Assembly: GCA_900754755.1 (NCBI GenBank)
Contig: CAAEEC010000285.1
Coordinates: 1 to 9,050, forward strand
DNA: 9,050 bases
From: Clostridia bacterium
GTDB taxonomy: Bacteria > Bacillota > Clostridia > Christensenellales > Aristaeellaceae
Direction of reading: 5' to 3'
Every line of letters starts with the position of its first letter. Within the stretch, counting starts at the first letter, position 1. The notes below the pieces were generated by a model. That model searched no databases. It had not been told where the DNA came from and worked only from the letters and a program-made list of their open reading frames with translations. Shown piece by piece: positions 5,726 to 9,050 of the stretch. The position numbers were made by a program, and so were the translations under genes.

Positions 5726-5928
5726 CCGGCCCAATGACCGGCGCTTTCCCGCCGCCGGCTTCGGTTTGCTTTGCCATTGCTTTCTTAATTTAATAATGAA
5801 AGCCGGTACTTTTCTTGCGACAAATGAGGCATGCGGCAGGCAAACCATCGCAAAGCCGCCGGATTTCCTCAAAAGGGCGGTTCCCTCCTTTTTTCGCAAA
5901 CGGATCTTTTTGTGAGGAAGTGAAATGC
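5712..5928 (+). other. Long structured leader of the sugar operon
   Basis: About 215 nt lie between the predicted transcript start and the kinase ATG, with no credible gene. GCAAAGC (5715-5721) and GCAAAGC (5850-5856) can each pair with GCTTTGC (5768-5774). CCGGCG (5738-5743) can pair with CGCCGG (5753-5758), or its first four bases with CCGG (5727-5730). A weaker hairpin CCGCC/GGCGG (5856-5860 with 5876-5880) precedes a T6 run (5889-5894). These choices are mutually exclusive and could form a regulatory switch, but the region is GC-rich and does not match a riboswitch class I know. A 39-codon open frame (5796-5915) has no ribosome-binding site. Confidence 0.4.
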
Positions 5929-6927
5929 ATGACGGGCCCAGTGGCCATTGCCGGGAATATGATCCTGGACAACATCAAATTTATCGATTCCTATCCCTCT
6001 TTGCTGGAACTGGCCGCCATTCGCGGTTTGCGCCGCGAGCTGGGCGGCGCGGTGTGCAACGTAGGGCGCTCCCTGGCGCGCCTGGACGCCTCCATTCCCA
6101 TTCAGGCCGTGGGCTGGGTTGGGGAAGACGAGGCGGGCGATTACCTGCTGGCGGAGCTGCGCCGGTTTCCCTCTATCGATGTATCCCACGTCCAGCGCGG
6201 CGGCGTAACCTCCTTCAGCGATGTGATGACCGTGCGCGCCACGGGCGAGCGCACGTTTTTCACCTATAAAGGGGCGGACAACCGCCTGACGCCGGAAGAT
6301 TTCCCCACGGAAAATATCCCGCTTTTGCACGTGGGCTATGCGCTGCTGCTCGATCAGCTGGACGCGCCCGACGCGCGCTACGGCACGCAAATGGCACGCG
6401 CGCTCGCCCAGGCGCAAGCGCGCGGTACGCGCACCGTGCTGGACGTGGTGAGCGAAACCGGCGACCGCTATCAAACCATCGTGCCCCACGCGCTGAAATA
6501 CGCGGATGATTTGTGCGTGAACGAAAACGAAGCGGGCCGGATCGCGGGCCTCAGCCTGCGCGAAGGCAGCGTTTTGCGCGCGGAGCGCCTGCGCGAAGCC
6601 TGCGCCCGCTTAAAGCGCATGGGCGTGCGCCGCTGGGTGGTGATCCACATGCCCGAGTTGGCCTGCGGACTGGATGAAAACGGCACATATGTGGAAGCAG
6701 GCACGCTGCGCCTGCCGGAAGGGTTTATCAAAAGTTCCGTTGGCGCGGGCGACGCCTTTGCGGCGGGCATTCTTTATGCGATTTACCGCGGCCTGCCCCT
6801 GGCGGAAGCGCTGCGCGTGGCCAACGCCACAGCCGCCTGTTCGCTGGGCGGCGAGGATTCCAATTGCGGCGTGCGGCCCGCCAGCGAAGCCATGAAACTC
6901 TACGACCAAATGGAGGTGCGAAAATGA
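5929..6927 (+). CDS. PfkB-family carbohydrate kinase
   Basis: Cytoplasmic ATP-dependent sugar kinase of 332 aa, ribokinase/PfkB superfamily. The substrate-side glycine pair and following pattern GGAVCNVGRSLARL (39-52) and GWVGEDEAG (62-70) are present. KGADNRLTPED (114-124) follows in the lid/core region, NENE (198-201) in the phosphate-site region, and the family signature SSVGAGDAFAAG at 269-280 with catalytic base Asp275. The start is ATG 5929, preceded by GAGGAAG; the frame is open 38 codons further upstream, but that extension has no homology and no ribosome-binding site. The stop overlaps the ATG of the isomerase (ATGA). Given its neighbours, likely substrates are a ketose such as fructose or xylulose, which is an inference; sequence alone does not fix the sugar or the hydroxyl phosphorylated. 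Confidence 0.92.
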   Translation: MTGPVAIAGNMILDNIKFIDSYPSLLELAAIRGLRRELGGAVCNVGRSLARLDASIPIQAVGWVGEDEAGDYLLAELRRFPSIDVSHVQRGGVTSFSDVMTVRATGERTFFTYKGADNRLTPEDFPTENIPLLHVGYALLLDQLDAPDARYGTQMARALAQAQARGTRTVLDVVSETGDRYQTIVPHALKYADDLCVNENEAGRIAGLSLREGSVLRAERLREACARLKRMGVRRWVVIHMPELACGLDENGTYVEAGTLRLPEGFIKSSVGAGDAFAAGILYAIYRGLPLAEALRVANATAACSLGGEDSNCGVRPASEAMKLYDQMEVRK

Positions 6928-7610
6928 AGCGCAGTGAAATCAACGCCGCGCTCCGCTGGGCGGAAGAGCGCCTGCGCGAAGCGAACATTTCCCTTCCCCC
7001 ATTCGCGCGCTGGGATTGCGCAACGTGGCGGGAAAACCAGGCGCGCACGCAAGTCATTCGCGAAGTGATGCTCGGCTGGGACATTACGGATTTTGGCATG
7101 GGCGACTTCGCGCGCGTGGGCGCCGTGCTCTATACGCTGCGCAACGGCGTAGTTGGGCGGCCCGATTTTGGCGCGCCCTACGCCGAGAAATACATCGTGC
7201 TGGCCGAAGGCCAGCGCCTGCCCTGCCATTACCACGCGGTGAAAACCGAGGACATCATCAACCGCTGCGGCGGGCAAATGGCCATGCGCCTGTACAACCG
7301 CAAGCCGGATGGCGGCGTGGATGAGAGCAGCGACGTCACCGTGTTCCTCGACGACATGCCGCGCACCGTGCATGCGGGCGAGGAATTCCTCATCGCGCCA
7401 GGCAGCAGCGTGCGGCTCACGCCTTATATGTATCATATTTTCGGCGCGAAAGAGGGCTATGGTCCGCTCGTCGCGGGCGAAGTTTCCTCCATCAACGACG
7501 ACAACACCGACAACTACTTCTCCGAGCCGGTAAAGCGCTTTGCCGACATTGAGGAAGACGAGCCCATTTACCGCCCGCTTTGCGGAGAATACGAGGCGCT
7601 GTTGCTATGA
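6924..7610 (+). CDS. D-lyxose/D-mannose ketol-isomerase family cupin
   Basis: Small cupin enzyme of 228 aa resembling the D-lyxose isomerase family (B. subtilis YdaE-like), which interconverts D-lyxose with D-xylulose and D-mannose with D-fructose using Mn2+. The barrel carries the pattern CHYHAVKTEDIINRCGG (101-117). Putative metal ligands are His102, His104 and Glu109, with His171 on the distal strand in PYMYHIFGAKEG (167-178), the expected His-His-Glu-His set. The C-terminal segment with SSINDDNTDNYF (188-199) is also typical of the family. ATG 6924 follows GGAGGTG (6912-6918) inside the end of the kinase gene. The stop overlaps the next start (ATGA at 7607). The family is well supported. 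The true aldose is uncertain, since this family is promiscuous. Confidence 0.88.
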   Translation: MKRSEINAALRWAEERLREANISLPPFARWDCATWRENQARTQVIREVMLGWDITDFGMGDFARVGAVLYTLRNGVVGRPDFGAPYAEKYIVLAEGQRLPCHYHAVKTEDIINRCGGQMAMRLYNRKPDGGVDESSDVTVFLDDMPRTVHAGEEFLIAPGSSVRLTPYMYHIFGAKEGYGPLVAGEVSSINDDNTDNYFSEPVKRFADIEEDEPIYRPLCGEYEALLL

Positions 7611-8716
7611 AAACCGCAGTGATGTATGGCGCGGGCCGCATCGGCCGGGGACTGGTCGGCGCGCTGCTCGCGGAATCCGGGTATGAAGTGGTGTTTGTCG
7701 ATATTTTGCCGGAACTGGTCGCGCGCCTGAACGAAACGCACCGCTACGCCATTTTCTATGTGGACAAAAACGAGCAAATCACCGTTTCCGGCGTGCGTGC
7801 GGTGGATGGGCGCGATCAAGAGGCGGTCGCGGCGGAAATCGCGCGCGCGGAATTCGTCTGCACCTCGGTGAAGGCGGAAAACCTGCCCGCCATCGCGCCG
7901 TTTCTGGCCGCGGGTCTAAAGCAACGCCTCGCGCGCGGCGCGGGGCCGCTCAACATCCTCATTTGCGAAAACCTGATGGATTCTTCCAAGCGCATGACGG
8001 AACTGCTCTCCCCCTTGCTCTCGGCCCAGGAAATGCAAAATGTGGGCCTGGTGGAAACCACCATCGACCGCATCGTGCCCGAGCAGACCGATCCCGCCGT
8101 CATCCGCACGGAAAGCTATTGCCACCTGCCCATGGATGGCGACGCCTTCCTGGGGCCGGTTCCCGCCATCGCGCACACGGAATTGGTTTCGCCCTTCCAT
8201 TCCTGCACAGAGCGCAAGCTCTATATGCTCAATATGGCGCACGCCACTTGCGCGTATCTGGGCACGCTGCGCGGCGTCACACTCATTCCCGAGGCCATGG
8301 CCATCGAAGCCATTCGCCGCACAGTGACCGGCGCGCTGGCGGAAAGCGCCCAGGCTCTCGCCAAAAAATATCCCGCCATCGCCAGCGCCACCTTCGATTA
8401 CGCGCAAATCATTCCCCAGCGCTTTGCCAACCCCGCCCTGGCGGACACCTGCGCGCGCGTGGGCGCGGACATTCCCCGCAAGCTCTCCCGCAACGACCGC
8501 CTCATCGGCGCGGCGTGCAACGTGCTCGAGCAAGGCGGCACGCCGAATCACATCGCCACGGGCATCGCCGCCGGGTTGCTGTGCGATTTGCGCTCTGGCG
8601 GCGCGGCCCTGGAAAGCGCGCCTGCCCGCCTGTGCCAGCTAAGCGGCCTAAGCGCGGAGCATCCCGTCTGCCAAATAACGCTACAGGCGCTGCACGAGCT
8701 TGCCGCCTCCCTTTAA
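7607..8716 (+). CDS. Mannitol-1-phosphate 5-dehydrogenase (MtlD-type) polyol-phosphate dehydrogenase
   Basis: NAD-dependent dehydrogenase of 369 aa, slightly shorter than E. coli MtlD. In the family it oxidises mannitol-1-P to fructose-6-P. The N-terminal Rossmann domain (1-190) has GAGRIGRG (8-15) and an Asp after the second strand (VFVD, Asp32), favouring NAD over NADP. The segment VETTIDRIVP (149-158) matches the family's interdomain motif. The C-terminal all-helical domain carries the catalytic pattern K-x4-N-x2-H (Lys204, Asn209, His212) in KLYMLNMAH, and RKLSRNDRLIGAA (291-303). The ATG at 7607 overlaps the isomerase stop by 4 bp, so expression is coupled. No mannitol PTS gene is visible, so another polyol phosphate, such as arabitol phosphate, remains possible and I give no symbol. 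Confidence 0.9.
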   Translation: MKTAVMYGAGRIGRGLVGALLAESGYEVVFVDILPELVARLNETHRYAIFYVDKNEQITVSGVRAVDGRDQEAVAAEIARAEFVCTSVKAENLPAIAPFLAAGLKQRLARGAGPLNILICENLMDSSKRMTELLSPLLSAQEMQNVGLVETTIDRIVPEQTDPAVIRTESYCHLPMDGDAFLGPVPAIAHTELVSPFHSCTERKLYMLNMAHATCAYLGTLRGVTLIPEAMAIEAIRRTVTGALAESAQALAKKYPAIASATFDYAQIIPQRFANPALADTCARVGADIPRKLSRNDRLIGAACNVLEQGGTPNHIATGIAAGLLCDLRSGGAALESAPARLCQLSGLSAEHPVCQITLQALHELAASL

Positions 8717-8768
8717 CCCAAAATAAAACGCGCCAAAGCGGTTGGCCTTTCCCGCTTTGGCGCGACCC
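8717..8768. terminator. Terminator between the convergent sugar operon and zinc-ribbon gene
   Basis: CGCGCCAAAGCGG (8729-8741) and CCGCTTTGGCGCG (8752-8764) form a perfect 13-bp stem with a 10-nt loop. On the minus strand the stem is followed by TTTTATTTT (8728-8720), a good intrinsic terminator for the zinc-ribbon gene. On the plus strand no T-run follows, but the strong stem begins 12 bases after the dehydrogenase stop and may still end or stabilise that transcript. Confidence 0.85.
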
Positions 8769-9050
8769 TTACCGTGGCAACTTCTTGCCGCATTTGCCGC
8801 AATAAGCAAAATCCTTTTCCACCGCCGCGCCGCAATAGGGGCAATAGCCCGCGGCGCCGCTCGCGGATTCCGTTCTTTCTTCTTCCGCGCCAAAGCGCTC
8901 GTTCAGCGGGTCGGGTTCCTCCCCCTCCTCCGTGATATCGAAGGCAGAAAAACGGTTTTTGCTCCCGGCATTTTTGAAATTGTACACCGCCTGAACCACG
9001 CCGACGAGGATGAACAACACGCCAAACAGCGGAAAAAATCCCGGCGCGCC
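8769..9050 (-). CDS. Small membrane protein with C-terminal zinc ribbon (partial, N-terminus beyond window)
   Basis: 93 residues are visible and the frame stays open through the right edge, so the start is outside the window; an internal GTG at 9020 is not a convincing start because hydrophobic sequence continues upstream of it. The visible part begins with a membrane helix (PLFGVLFILVGVVQAVY, near visible residues 7-23). An acidic linker (ITEEGEEPDPLNERFG) follows, then a zinc ribbon C-P-Y-C ... C-G-K-C with 10 residues between the cysteine pairs, ending KKLPR. This is the common zinc_ribbon_2 layout of small Firmicutes membrane proteins of unknown role. The ribbon presumably binds one Zn2+ in the cytoplasm. 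Function unknown. It is convergent with the sugar operon and unlikely to belong to it. Confidence 0.85.
   Translation of the reverse strand, partial: GAPGFFPLFGVLFILVGVVQAVYNFKNAGSKNRFSAFDITEEGEEPDPLNERFGAEEERTESASGAAGYCPYCGAAVEKDFAYCGKCGKKLPR

Noticed and set aside
5715..5728. A catabolite-control (cre) box over the AAGCGCTT palindrome
   Set aside because: The core CG and some flanking bases fit, but both outer ends deviate from the TG...CA consensus, so it is kept only as a generic operator candidate.
5796..5915. A 39-codon leader frame ending in the kinase ribosome-binding site, considered as a leader peptide
   Set aside because: No ribosome-binding site precedes its ATG, and it contains no run of regulatory codons for one amino acid. 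Its stop touching the next ribosome-binding site is suggestive but not enough.
1..9050. Mobile element, phage, CRISPR or defence island
   Set aside because: No transposase, integrase, terminal inverted repeats, target duplications, regularly spaced repeats or defence-type domains are visible, and base composition looks even across genes.

Overview
The window looks like chromosome from a GC-rich Gram-positive anaerobe, probably of the class Clostridia. This is inferred from strong GGAGG ribosome-binding sites, extended -10 TATAAT promoters, a BMP/nucleoside-type ABC importer, and a high-GC codon style that leaves long open frames on the antisense strand. No rRNA, tRNA, transposase, phage gene or CRISPR array is visible. 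I would not name a genus.

Left part (1-4523, all minus strand). Reading leftwards from 4523 there is a CPA2-type Na+/H+ (cation/proton) antiporter membrane domain (4523-3303), a CorA-family divalent-metal transporter (3225-2314) ending in a strong intrinsic terminator, and then a separately promoted importer operon. The importer operon holds a two-domain ABC ATPase (2195-645) overlapping by 8 bp with the first part of a BMP-type permease (652 to beyond the left edge). The substrate-binding lipoprotein that usually precedes such an ATPase is not next to it.

Middle (4524-5643). A LysR-type regulator on the plus strand is divergent from the antiporter. Two face-to-face promoters overlap almost completely in the 150-bp gap, and the -35 of each lies on the -10 of the other. 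The gap also holds repeated TTGATT motifs. This is the classic layout of a LysR regulator controlling its divergent neighbour. A strong intrinsic terminator follows the regulator.

Right part (5697-8716, plus strand). An extended -10 promoter with a perfect CTTTGCT/AGCAAAG dyad at its start point, and an unusually long structured leader of about 215 nt, precede a tightly coupled three-gene sugar operon. The genes are a PfkB-family sugar kinase, a D-lyxose/D-mannose isomerase-type cupin and a mannitol-1-phosphate 5-dehydrogenase-type protein. Both junctions are ATGA overlaps. The simplest reading is that an aldose (via isomerase and kinase) and a polyol phosphate (via dehydrogenase) converge on one ketose phosphate, either fructose-6-P or xylulose-5-P. 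The actual substrate cannot be read from the sequence. A 13-bp perfect-stem terminator separates this operon from a convergent small membrane protein with a C-terminal zinc ribbon that runs off the right edge.

I did not find a defence system or other overtly exotic machinery. The most interesting candidates are the sugar operon with its unusual leader, and the LysR/antiporter control region.
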